Shown piece after piece: positions 54,324-64,000 of a stretch of 64,000 nt of DNA (its first letter is position 1; each line of letters begins with the position of its first letter). Where the stretch lies: NCBI GenBank assembly GCA_000499405.2, contig HG738140.1, forward strand, positions 14,723,967 through 14,787,966, in the 5' to 3' direction. This DNA comes from Onchocerca volvulus. Its lineage: Eukaryota; Nematoda; Chromadorea; Rhabditida; Onchocercidae. The position numbers were made by a program, and so were the translations under genes. Below the pieces are notes generated by a model, which was not told the DNA's origin, made no database searches, and was given only the letters and a program-made list of their open reading frames with translations.

Positions 54324-56118
54324 ATTAATGTATATTAACATAGTTTTAGCAGTGTATTATGAAGCATTTTCTTCGCTGACTTGTAATATACTCTTTTAAT
54401 AATAAGATTTTCTCTTCGTTTTTTTTTTTTCTTTTTTTTTGTTGGGATTTGTACCTTACTAAATAATGCCATTATCTGACCTGACATCATAATGTATAAC
54501 AACCAATATTGAATGCTTGATCTGTTCCAGAAATTATATACCTAAATAGACAGGTTGAGAGGATTTCAGCATCTAATAAGAATAAATGCTCAATGTTGAT
54601 GTTGTTACTATTATTATTGACTTCATCATTTATTTTTCGACTTCATTATTTATTCTTTGTTATTTGTTTGTATTTTACTGCTATTTATTCTCTGATCATC
54701 CTCATTGAAAACTCTTCCAATATTAATCGTGCTTCTAAATACTGCCATTAGATTTCTTATTATTTTCTAAAATAAAGTACCTAACCAGAAAGAAATAGGT
54801 TCACCTTTCCGCATTATGCAATTATCTATCTATTCGCTTTTTTCTCTGCTAATTCGGTTCCTTTGTCATGGAAAAAAAACTGAATGAAATGAAAAACTGT
54901 TCTAACTGTCGTCACAACACTAAGTTAATATTAATTGGGTGGTGAATCTTTCCAGAATGCATTATGCGATCAGAAATTCAGATTAAAAACAAGATTTTGT
55001 TTCTAGTAAATCTGTTCTTTCTTGTGACTTCTTCAAAGATCGAATCATTATTCTAAAATTTTTCTCAGTAGTTCTCCGTGTTAGTAAGTGCTAAATCGAA
55101 ATCTGTCACATATCATCTGGATATCTGTTATTGCTGATTCAGTTCTCGCAGCTTTTTCTAGCCATACCATTCACAACCGAATCTTTTATTGTAATTTTGT
55201 AACCGTTTATAGAAAAAGAAAAGTATATATACTGAGCAAAACAAAATACGGTACTTCGTGCAGATATAAATTCGGCCTTCCCACCGATCTCGAAATTTTC
55301 AAAAAGGATTTTCTAACGTCAAATATTCATGGTAATCATTTTGATTCGTTGTTATCTGATCTACACTATTGCACGAACAATTCGATAGTATCGTTGCAAG
55401 ATTATGATCTGATATATATCAGCAGAATATTTATTAATGACCACCAAAAAAATAATACAGGTTTGAAATTACAGTTGGAATGCAGTTCATGCCAGGATAG
55501 AGAATAATTGGAATGTGAAATATACGTTTGGGATTCCTCGAGAAATAGCTGCTTTCTGATTATATGAGTATGAAGCTCATATTAAGCTAACTTTTACAGA
55601 AACAATATCGAGTCCGGAAGCCATCTAGATATTGGGAAAAAAATTGCATAAAAAGATGATTCTAATGCCCTTCATATATTTCTGGGAAAAGTAAAGATAA
55701 GTGTAGACACTGAAAGATACTGAAATGTGACTGGAAGGAAACGAAGTTTATCAGATTAATGATAATTTCGATTGTAACCATAAAACCCTATCATTTTCCT
55801 GAGATATTTTTCAATGCTGTGCCTTCCCAGGTAATAGGTATACATTGTTCAATCATGCCAGAAATAGAGCACTAATATCAGTTTTCAAACTTTTCCATCA
55901 AATTCATCCATCAATACGATGTCAATAGTTTGGCTGCCAATATCGTATTTCATAAGTATCTTCAAAATTATACGATTTTTTGCGGCAAATATATTTTGCA
56001 AATTTAGAGCTGATCTTGTCGAACTGAAATTTTTACTAAGAGGATCCTAAGTTTCCAGCAAACCCACTATTATTATCTCCTTAATTTGCTCTCCATCACC
56101 ACATCTTTATTACAGATT
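54324..56118. other. intergenic region between convergent kinase and NYN genes
   Basis: An AATAAA hexamer lies at 54581-54586 and could polyadenylate the kinase transcript. An open frame at 55091-55507 (plus) is long for this AT-rich sequence but contains no methionine codon. Otherwise I see nothing. Confidence 0.5.
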
Positions 56119-57155
56119 TCATGAAGATATGGCTTGGTCAGCAAGTCCAAGTGCATGCCGAAAAAGTGGGACAATGTCGGCATCAGATGGACCACATGGA
56201 AATTGACCGTCCAGCATTATGAATAGTTTACTCAACAATCCAAATTGCATCTGAAGCTTCAACTGCTCGTCAATTAATAACTTGCGCTGGGGAATACTCA
56301 CTTCTTGTTCTCCAACTTGTAGTATAGCCTTCCAGCGAATAACATCTAAGGAGATGATCAACCGATGATTATATGGTCGGAAAAGGGGTATGATGACCGG
56401 TAATTTGCTCTTATCCAGCAGTAATTCGGGTATCATCGTACTATACATCAAATCACATGAAGTGCCCATTGCACTGCCAGATGTGATGTTCTCTTCCGGA
56501 TGACCTTCCCGATGTAAATTAGAATTGTTGATATAGGCTGCTTCCGGACTGGTAACCAAAATTCCGTGACAATTGACAGTATGATGTTTTATTTCATTTG
56601 CGAAGTTTTCATTCGGTAGAAATTTAATTAGCTTCAAGAGTACAAGCTCACGGAATTGTTCTATATTGCTAACCGATGCACATCGACTACAACATGATTC
56701 ATTCAACTGTTCGTTGAAAAAAATCGGCAAGAAAGCGGTAGTTTTATGTCCACGGGCAATAAAATAAAACAGAATCTTTACCAATGCTTCTACTGGATAT
56801 GGTTTCATTATCCTGAAACCTCGACGTACCTTTTTAGTTGGTTTTACCCGTCGGATGTAGTTTTCAAGGTAACTGATACGATCGTCCAATTCATAATCCT
56901 GATCATAGCTTATGCCAATCAACGGTCCATCGATAACAACCTATCAATCGTTTGCATTCAAATTCTTATGATCAGTCATAAAATTCTTGTAAATGTGGTC
57001 GAAATGATTTAACTAACCGGTCGTAGCAATGTTCCCGCCGTACGGTCGACCAGCAACCGCTTAACATTCTCAAATGATATGATTTTTGATAACTCTATAT
57101 CGCATAAAATATATTCGTTATTGACATCATCTCCCTCACCAACATGCATTTTCAT
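56119..57155 (-). CDS. NYN/PIN-like (ZC3H12/Regnase-type) domain protein, possibly inactive
   Basis: Two exons, 57155-57018 and 56940-56119, with a 77-bp intron in phase 0, give 319 residues. At the junction the protein reads LLRP|VVIDGPLIG, matching the first strand of Zc3h12-type NYN ribonucleases (consensus VVIDGSNVA) with the first catalytic aspartate D50. Residues about 94-121 (PVEALVKILFYFIARGHKTT...FLPIFF) match the next helix and strand, which usually read RGH..I.VFVP. The strand usually ending in an aspartate-bearing ...DGIVVSND loop here reads HGILVTSPEA (171-180), so the acidic residues are replaced. No CCCH finger is visible. The second half (about 190-319) is unrecognised. The start is the ATG of the exon following a TTGACAG acceptor with an in-frame TGA upstream; ATG two codons later is an alternative. 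It may be an RNA-binding pseudonuclease. Confidence 0.55.
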
Positions 57156-59573
57156 TGAAATCTTTGATGAACCTATAAAAGACTGTCAAACACTACACAC
57201 TGAAATTTTAAAGTTATGCCGCATAATGAACTCTCATAGAAAAAAGGTTAAATACCCCCTGCTTTTTTCCTATGTCTTGTAGAGCCAATATCTTTATTGT
57301 TTAATATTAGAGCAAACAATGCCACAATCAATGATTGCCAAGAAAAATTCCGCTACCAAGAAAAAATTCAAGATACAAGGAAAGAGATGACTTCAATGAA
57401 ATTTATCAGCAAAATTTATAAAACATAAAGAATATTTATCAGGACACATAAGAAATCATACAATATGAGATAAAACAATAAAACGTTTGAAGCAATGCAT
57501 CTTCAGCACTGGAAGTTACTCCTTTTCTTGAGAATGATGGGATATTTCTCGTGAATCAGATATTTCCTGGAATCATTCGTTTCAAAGAATAAGTGTAGAA
57601 TGCACCAATCTCTTGTTATAGTAAAAATGAATGGATCCCGGAAAGGCAAAAAAAAAAAAAAAAAAAAATCGACAGAAATGCTTCGAATTCATGAATTTAA
57701 GATAATTCTCATCTCTGAGAATTCATAATAATTCTCATAACGGATCAAAATCTGTTGCAAATAATGGGAGATGTAATCAGTTTAATCTTTCCTCAGAAAA
57801 TTTTGACATCTCAATTAAAGTGTACCGAATAACTAATTTTTTTTTCTCTTATTATGTCATATAATGAAGTAATGAAGCATTTAGGCATTTAAGCATTCTT
57901 ACTGGCATCAACAATCTTACAAAAAGCGTAACTGAAAAGCATTAAGCATAATTGAAAAAGCGGGATTTTAATTCCTACAAATCTATCTCTGATTATAATA
58001 TCATTCTATAATTCCCATAGAACGTAATAAATCTTAATTTTTGATAGAGGAAAAGAATTCCAGAGAAATTTCAGTATATATATATTTTTTCTAACAAATT
58101 ATTTACTATTGCCAAGAAAAAGTTAAATATGACATGAAAGTAGAAAAATAGAATGTAGTTCGATACCCACCTGTTCTGAAAATATCATTCACCACTCATC
58201 CAGCTGATGGATTTGCATGAGACATTCGAAGAGCTACTGGATTCTCTACAGATATTTTTGCCATGTTAGCAACCTCAATATCTTTTTCAGCATATCATTT
58301 ATACACATTGGAATGATCATGGAATTAAAAATTTTTTGGAAATGGAAAGAAGAGATAATAGCTGTAACTGTCGGAAAAACCGAAACATTTTTTTTTTGAA
58401 ATGTAGATATTTTCAAATAATCAGAAATCTTTGTATCATAGAAATATCTTTGCATATTCAAACTTTGATCTTTAATGATATAATCAAACATATTTAAATT
58501 GTGTTGTATTATGTTAACATACTGTAAACTATCTCTCTTTGCGCTATAAGTTGATATGTTACAAATTCTACTAGGATTCACATGTAGTAAACAATTTCAC
58601 TATAAAAAGGGTTCTTATCTGCAAAAGTTATTAGTTTTTATCAAGTCTTTTGCTCCGACTAATCAGGGCATTCAATTCTCTGCTTTGATCAATCAGGGCA
58701 TCCAGTCTTTTCTTTAGTCAATATTCGACGAGCAGAAGTGCTTTCCAAATCTTATCATATTCTATCAATTTCCGATAAACCGCAGATAACTTCTCTATCA
58801 TCAAATGGAAGTACAAATTATCGGTTCCATTATTGATACTCATTAATTCATTGTCTATCATAATTGCGGCAAACAAAATTCATCATATCAAGTATTTTAT
58901 TACACTATAAATCATTTCTATCATGTTCCAACTCCTCAAATTTTACTTTCTGATAGTAAGAAGATATGCAGATATGCAAAAAAAAGAAAAAAAATACCCA
59001 AAAAACTCACTACTGAATCACTGAATGAGTACGTCGAATTTTCAGTTACTGATGATTCCGTACCGGATTTCGATATACATTCTGTAGAGAACGACTTTAA
59101 TTAAGAATAAAAATTTAGATTATATTATTCATCACAAGAAATATTAAAAATTCCAAACGTCGCAAAATTTAAATAAATGATAAATTTAATAAATGAACTC
59201 ACTTTAAATAAATGATAAATTAACAATCTTAAATAAAAACAAATTTATGCTGTATATAAGTTGCATAACAATGATGAATTTTATATATTGTTCCCAAAAG
59301 ATATATTAATATACAAACCGAAGGTAATTGATGCTTTCGGTATCTCGACATTTTGTATCGAATGCAAATTTTTAGCTGAAGTAGTTGGTCGCAATAAGGG
59401 AGTGCTCATGTTGCTAAGAAAAAAAAAAAGACTATTTCTGGAGAACGCGATTATTTTTGAATGTGATTTATTTTTCGAGATCGACATTAGGCAATAATAT
59501 ACCTTATGGACCAAATTATCAACGCTACCTTTTCATTCATAATAGTTGATCTCATGCTGATGAATCATGAGTT
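57156..59573. other. no resolved gene between the NYN and RING genes
   Basis: A serine-rich stretch on the minus strand at about 59010-59070 (SGTESSVTENSTYSFSDS) sits behind a CTCTACAG acceptor and before a GTGAGT donor. It could be a further exon of the upstream RING gene, but its phase does not match the exons found. A 111-residue minus frame at 58246-58581 and a 47-residue one ending near 58727 are AT-rich and unsupported. Poly(A) tracts occur near 57649-57668. Confidence 0.4.
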
Positions 59574-61043
59574 TCATAATTTTTTCCTAATTAAGTTTTT
59601 CATTTCAACTCTCAGTTGTCTTCTTAAATTTTGGGTCTTTTGAATCTTACTCAGGTTATGAATCAAGCAGTGTTTTTCTAGATCACTCGAAAAAAAAAAA
59701 AAAAAACTGCACATCGTTCTATATCTAATCCAGCACAAAATCTTTAAATCGGATTTTACAACAAGAAATCAAATTCGGCACGCAAAAAATAAGCGATGAC
59801 TTACTTAACTGATATATTATTATGCTGTGAAAGTCCAACTTTACTAATCAGCTCCCTGCAAATTTCATCGATCAGAAATATGAAAAAAGAATGAAGGCAT
59901 TTCTTCCTTTTCTGCTGAACAAGAAAGAAGTATATCACACCTTTCCAAAGCTGTTTTCTTCTGTAAAATTTCGCAACAAAATCGACGAAGTTTCTCATAA
60001 TTAGTTCGCTGAAATTTGAAAAAAAATATTCATATAATCATTTTTTTAAATAGAGTACCATGTGGATAATGAGTGTATGTGATAGCATGAAAGGATCTGA
60101 AGAATCGGAAAGCACTTAACAAAGGACATGCATTTTCATCAAATATAATATCTCCAACTCAACTGAATCGTTCAAGTCACTAAAAATCTTTTCAAGTAAT
60201 TGTCATTCTACTTCATCAAACAATAAATAGAAATAGATGTTTCCCTCACTTCCTTTTTCTTATTCATAATTTAGAACTAATTCTGAGAATTGTTCGAGAT
60301 TGCTGAAAGTTCAACTCGACTGTGCTGAAAATTCAACTCGACTGATCAATGATCTGTAAAGTGAAAGTAATATCATGAGCAGCTAACCATTATATTAAAG
60401 CGTTTCACTAGGCATGCAGCTTGCATTGTTTGGAATCTGATTACTTGCATAATTTCAACCATTGATTCAGCTAATAATTCTCTGGGACATCGGAAATATG
60501 TTTGAACCTGAAAAAAGATTCATCGTCTGAAATAAGAACCGTTATTAGCAATAATCATTATGAAATTTCGTGCTAGCTAAAATTGGAAGAGGAACCGTTT
60601 GCGGCATATTGCGGCTGATCTTGCAAATTGTAATCTCTTTCTTGCAGTACAGGCATATATGAGCTGTATCTGCAAAATTTGCTAAATGAATGGACTGAAA
60701 CGCTGATCATGATGAAGTTAACAATATAATTCTCTTCTAAATCCGATCGTTTGATATGAATATTTACAATAAGAGCATGAAAGCATTAATCTAAAATATG
60801 TAGAATGAAATCCATAGAAAAGTAGTACAGCAGTAATATTTATTAGCTGAATATCATCAATAGGGATTAACCTTGGAAAGATGCAATACCAATTAAACAT
60901 TTGTTACAAAATATGTGACCGCATTTTGTTAAATAAAATGCAATGCGTGAAGGCGAGATCGATGCCGAGCGACAGCACACGTTACACGCAATCCAGCTTT
61001 TTCCTGGGATGATATCATCTTCGTCCGATATTTCTTGATTCAT
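59574..61043 (-). CDS. ZHP/RNF212-family RING protein (meiotic crossover factor)
   Basis: Exons 61043-60890, 60669-60596, 60507-60388, 60008-59941 and 59855-59805 join in frame. A last exon 59649-59574 (phase-compatible, weak acceptor) would close a 180-residue protein. The N-terminus has a C3HC4 RING: C20-x2-C23, C41-x-H43, C46-x2-C49, C57-x2-C60, with core LTKCGHIFCNKC. In RNF212, ZHP-3 and Zip3 the RING is likewise at the extreme N-terminus, followed by a helical coiled-coil. Here that is the segment with MVEIMQVIRFQTMQ, then TNYEKLRRFCCEILQKKTAL, and NLRRQLRVEMKNLI. These proteins act as SUMO or ubiquitin E3-type ligases on the synaptonemal complex and mark crossover sites. The family C-terminus is often Ser-rich and longer, so the 3' end may be incomplete. 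The gene is on the same strand as nagk, 867 bp downstream of it. Confidence 0.7.
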
Positions 61044-61910
61044 TCCTTAATTGGATGAATAATGGATGGAAAGCATTCCATTACGTTGGACCTTTGAACT
61101 CAAAATTATAACCGAAGTCATAAAATACCATATTTCCATCTTTAAAATATGCAAATATCCTTGTCATTTGGCGAAACTTATCAAGTTTTGTAGTTCAAAC
61201 ACAAAAGAATAAATGCAATACCTACCCTCAATGTGGAATTCCAACATTTAGTAATTATTAACATACAATCTGATGATGTTGAGAACACGATAAAGTGACA
61301 ACAAAATTTTAATTTAGGATATGTGATGGCAGTTTCTTTTTTATTCCAAATATTTAAAAAAAAATGTAAGGAAAAAAGGATCGAACACGAAGTGTAACAT
61401 CCAACCTAGACAGAAATATACCTGAATGGTCAATAAATATGTCAACTGGGGTTATTTCTTTCGTATTTAAAACACAATTAATATTGTAACAAGAGAAACA
61501 AAAGCATATTGAATAAAAAACGATAGCTAAGCAAATATTAAAATATATATTTCAAAAATTGTTACAACTTTTTTGTGTAGACAAGCTGTTTGACATGATA
61601 AAGAATGATATTATAGGAAATATCGCAGGATTGTAGAAGTATTTTCCAAGTTATGCGGATATCTATGATTTCTATTTAACATTTCAATTCAAGTAGTCTA
61701 ATTATGTTCCCATAAATGCATGCCTCTCCTCACAAAGCAACAAAATAAATAATAAAAAAAGACAAGATTCCAATCTACAAATAGTACGAATACTTCTCGC
61801 GGTGGATCCCACAACATCTGAAAACTATGAAGGTATCAACATATAATTTTATATTCAACATGTCATACACTTGATATGATCACTGATAAAAGAGACATGT
61901 CACAGAAATG
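61044..61910. other. intergenic region between nagk and the RING gene
   Basis: The 867 bases between two same-strand genes are AT-rich and show no exon. The spacing is wider than a tight nematode operon but trans-splicing of the downstream gene cannot be excluded. Confidence 0.5.
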
Positions 61911-63987
61911 TTATAAATTGAGAACTTCGAATACAGCAGTTCTCTGTTCACAGGCTAGAGTTTTACCAAGTTTTTTTGCTGCCAATATAGCAGCTCCTAA
62001 AGCAGGTGTTTCCAAAAGGGTATAGAGTGTTATTTGCTTAATCCGATTGCCATTACTTTTGATTCCGCATGCAAAGCCTACAAAATACAAAATGCACCAA
62101 AAAAAAGATGGAACACTCGTTCTTTTTCCGAAAATTTTTCCAACAAAATACATATAAAATAGATCGATCAATATATTAATTAAATAGCAATCTTACCATC
62201 TTTTAATAATTCCCAACTTTGCCACACGGAACCAATCAATAAAAGGGGAGCATTATCCAGCATTTCCTACAAGATAAAACGATAACTGAACAAGAAGATC
62301 AGTAATGTTATTCTTCAATGAATTTTGGATTAGACTAAGGTAAAAAATTCATGATGAGGATAAAGTCAGACCTCATCAAAATTTCTCGAAATGGCTCGTA
62401 CGTATGAGCCAAGTTGCTCACCAGCATCACGAAAAACATGCCGAATAAGGGGATCATCATTTGCTTCTGAAAAACTGGAAAAAATTTAATTTCTAAAAAA
62501 TTTGGTTTCGAAAATATTACTCTTGAAAGATAACGGCTGAATAACAGATAAAATGCCCCAAAATAACTCCTAAAAGAAAATCTTTAAAGAAACCTTTAGC
62601 TACATGAGCCGTAAAAGATGCAATCTTGGATTTATCGAAATTAGTATACAAAGTCTCCAAAATACCCGTCTTGTCACAGAGACCAAAAAATTCAAGAAAC
62701 AATCGTTTTATTTTTGAAATCGAATAAGGCGACGGATGAAGTCCATCTTCCTCATCAAATATGCATTGGATTAATCTTCAATTTTTCTTCTATATAATTA
62801 AATTTTGAAATAATATTTAAATTTCATTAAATTCGATATTCGAGAAATGCATAGCTATAAAAATTAGTCCGATATAAGAAGTTTCATTATGCAATTAGCA
62901 TAATACCTCCTTGCAATCCAGAATGCGCTACCAGCATCACTAATTTGATGTCCCCAACCGCCAACACCATGTACGCTACTATCGGCTTTCAGTAATCGAC
63001 AGGTTGAACCAGTTCCTGCCACGATTACCACACCACCTAAAAATATTCTATTCCATCCGAGACAGACCAAAATAATGTATGCGACATATCAGAACTTTAA
63101 ATCCGCTGAAAAAATTAAGATGGTTTCTAGTCTGTTTACAGCTCATTTGTTAGTAGGATCACAAAAATTAAAAGCATAAAATATTTTCACCGTTCTGGAA
63201 TGCGGTAGCAACTGCAATGATCGCATCCGAAGATAGCGAAAATTCGACAGCAATGTCCCCATGTTGTTCTTTCAAAAAGCTGATCAGTCTTTGATTATTT
63301 TCTTCGTCTTCAGCACCCGAAAGGCCCATTCCCTTAATGTAATGAAAACTGAAAGTATGTAATTGACAAGAAAGATGTCCAACTAACTTCCCATGTTATC
63401 AAACATAGAGTTGGATCAAAGCAATGTAGGGTAAATTTTGCGCTCTGATGAAGCTAGCGCTAATTTATTTTAAAAAGTTGACCACCAACGCATGATAAAA
63501 ATCTTTTCAGTTTATTTGAACTTATAGATTCCTTGTGTTTCAAATAGCAAATTCAATGGATCATCACAAAATCTGGATCCAGCATATATTCTGGATTTAA
63601 AAATGAGTGCGAAACGAAATGCCTAATACAATAACTCAATAAATTCATTACCACAGCTCCAAGAGGACCAACGATTCCAACTTCCTTTTTGGCCATCTGA
63701 ATCCATTTAGCTATTCTATCAGCAACCATATCGAATCCATCAAGGCAATAATTCAGCCCAGAGTGATTCCATTCACCAATTCGCTTACCACTTTCATCAA
63801 CAAAAAGAAGTCGAGACTGCGTTGCACCACTGAAATCTATTATCGAAAAATCAATGTGAAAAATTCTTGAAATTCAGACGACAAATAAGTTTTTTTATTC
63901 AATCCATTCTAACAACAATACACAAACGGCAATTTTAAAAAGTGAAAAATACCCTTCGATTCCAGCGAATATTCTCGACGCTTCCAT
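61911..63987 (-). CDS. nagk: N-acetyl-D-glucosamine kinase
   Basis: Eight exons join without a phase conflict: 63987-63953, 63829-63652, 63332-63191, 63036-62907, 62775-62594, 62466-62372, 62266-62197 and 62077-61911. They give 332 residues, close to the roughly 344 of mammalian NAGK. The enzyme phosphorylates GlcNAc salvaged from glycan breakdown, using ATP, in the cytosol. The phosphate-1 loop reads GIEGGATQSRL (9-19), phosphate-2 reads AGTGSTCRL (125-133), and GGWGHQISDAGSAFW (144-158) is the family hallmark. SVWQSWELLKDG and the alanine-rich ETPALGAAILAAKKLGK near the C-terminus match the conserved lid and final helix. The first-loop glycine is alanine here (GGAT for the usual GGGT), as tolerated in other ASKHA kinases. 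The ATG follows a TATTGCAG acceptor 5 bases upstream, so the 5' end is either trans-spliced or has a 5'UTR intron beyond the window. Confidence 0.92.
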
Positions 63988-64000
63988 AAAATCTGCAATA

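Noticed and set aside
58246..58581. 111-codon minus-strand open frame
   Set aside because: It is rich in Ile, Asn, Lys, Phe and Tyr as expected from base composition, with no start context or recognisable motif.
1..64000. tRNA genes, rRNA, CRISPR arrays or transposons
   Set aside because: I found no clover-leaf with conserved A and B boxes, no rRNA signature, no spaced direct repeats, and no transposase or reverse-transcriptase motifs. The A runs lack target duplications.

Overview
The window looks like nuclear DNA of a small-genome metazoan. It is AT-rich, has many short exons, GT-AG introns from about 50 bp to several hundred bp, acceptors of the TTTTCAG/TTTGCAG type, and several genes whose first ATG sits just behind an acceptor, as expected for trans-spliced messages. 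Together with the gene set this suggests a nematode, perhaps a filarial or other spirurid worm; that placement is inference. I saw no bacterial operons, CRISPR arrays, rRNA, recognisable tRNA or convincing mobile element.

Layout. (1) 264-676, minus: the 3' end of a small unrecognised gene. (2) 5251-39520, minus: one very large gene for UTP20, the HEAT-repeat scaffold of the small-subunit processome. Its N-terminal half lies at 39.5-31.8 kb and its C-terminal half at 19.0-5.25 kb, joined by a phase-consistent 12.75-kb intron (19038-31787). (3) Inside that intron, on the plus strand, sits a complete chaoptin-like leucine-rich-repeat surface protein (18 phase-consistent exons, 23372-31595) with a cysteine-rich C-terminal cap and a hydrophobic GPI-type tail. 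(4) 41666-43101, minus: an unrecognised small single-pass membrane protein. (5) 43924-44170: a 24-bp minisatellite. (6) 46135-46581, plus: a two-exon GTSF-1 homologue with two CHHC zinc fingers. (7) 48799-54323, plus: a TESK/LIMK-class kinase of 809 residues in 18 exons, ending in a CaaL prenylation-type motif. (8) 56119-57155, minus: a NYN/ZC3H12-like protein with a partly lost active site. (9) 59574-61043, minus: a ZHP/RNF212-family RING protein. (10) 61911-63987, minus: a complete N-acetylglucosamine kinase.

There is no single pathway here. UTP20 serves ribosome biogenesis, the LRR protein the cell surface, TESK the actin cytoskeleton, NAGK amino-sugar salvage, GTSF-1 small-RNA silencing and ZHP/RNF212 meiotic crossover control. 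The strongest architectural point is the antisense nesting of the LRR gene in utp20. The strongest protein-level points are the CaaL end of the kinase, the GTSF-1 homologue and the degenerate NYN domain. Exon coordinates were derived by hand from splice motifs and reading-frame continuity, without transcript data.
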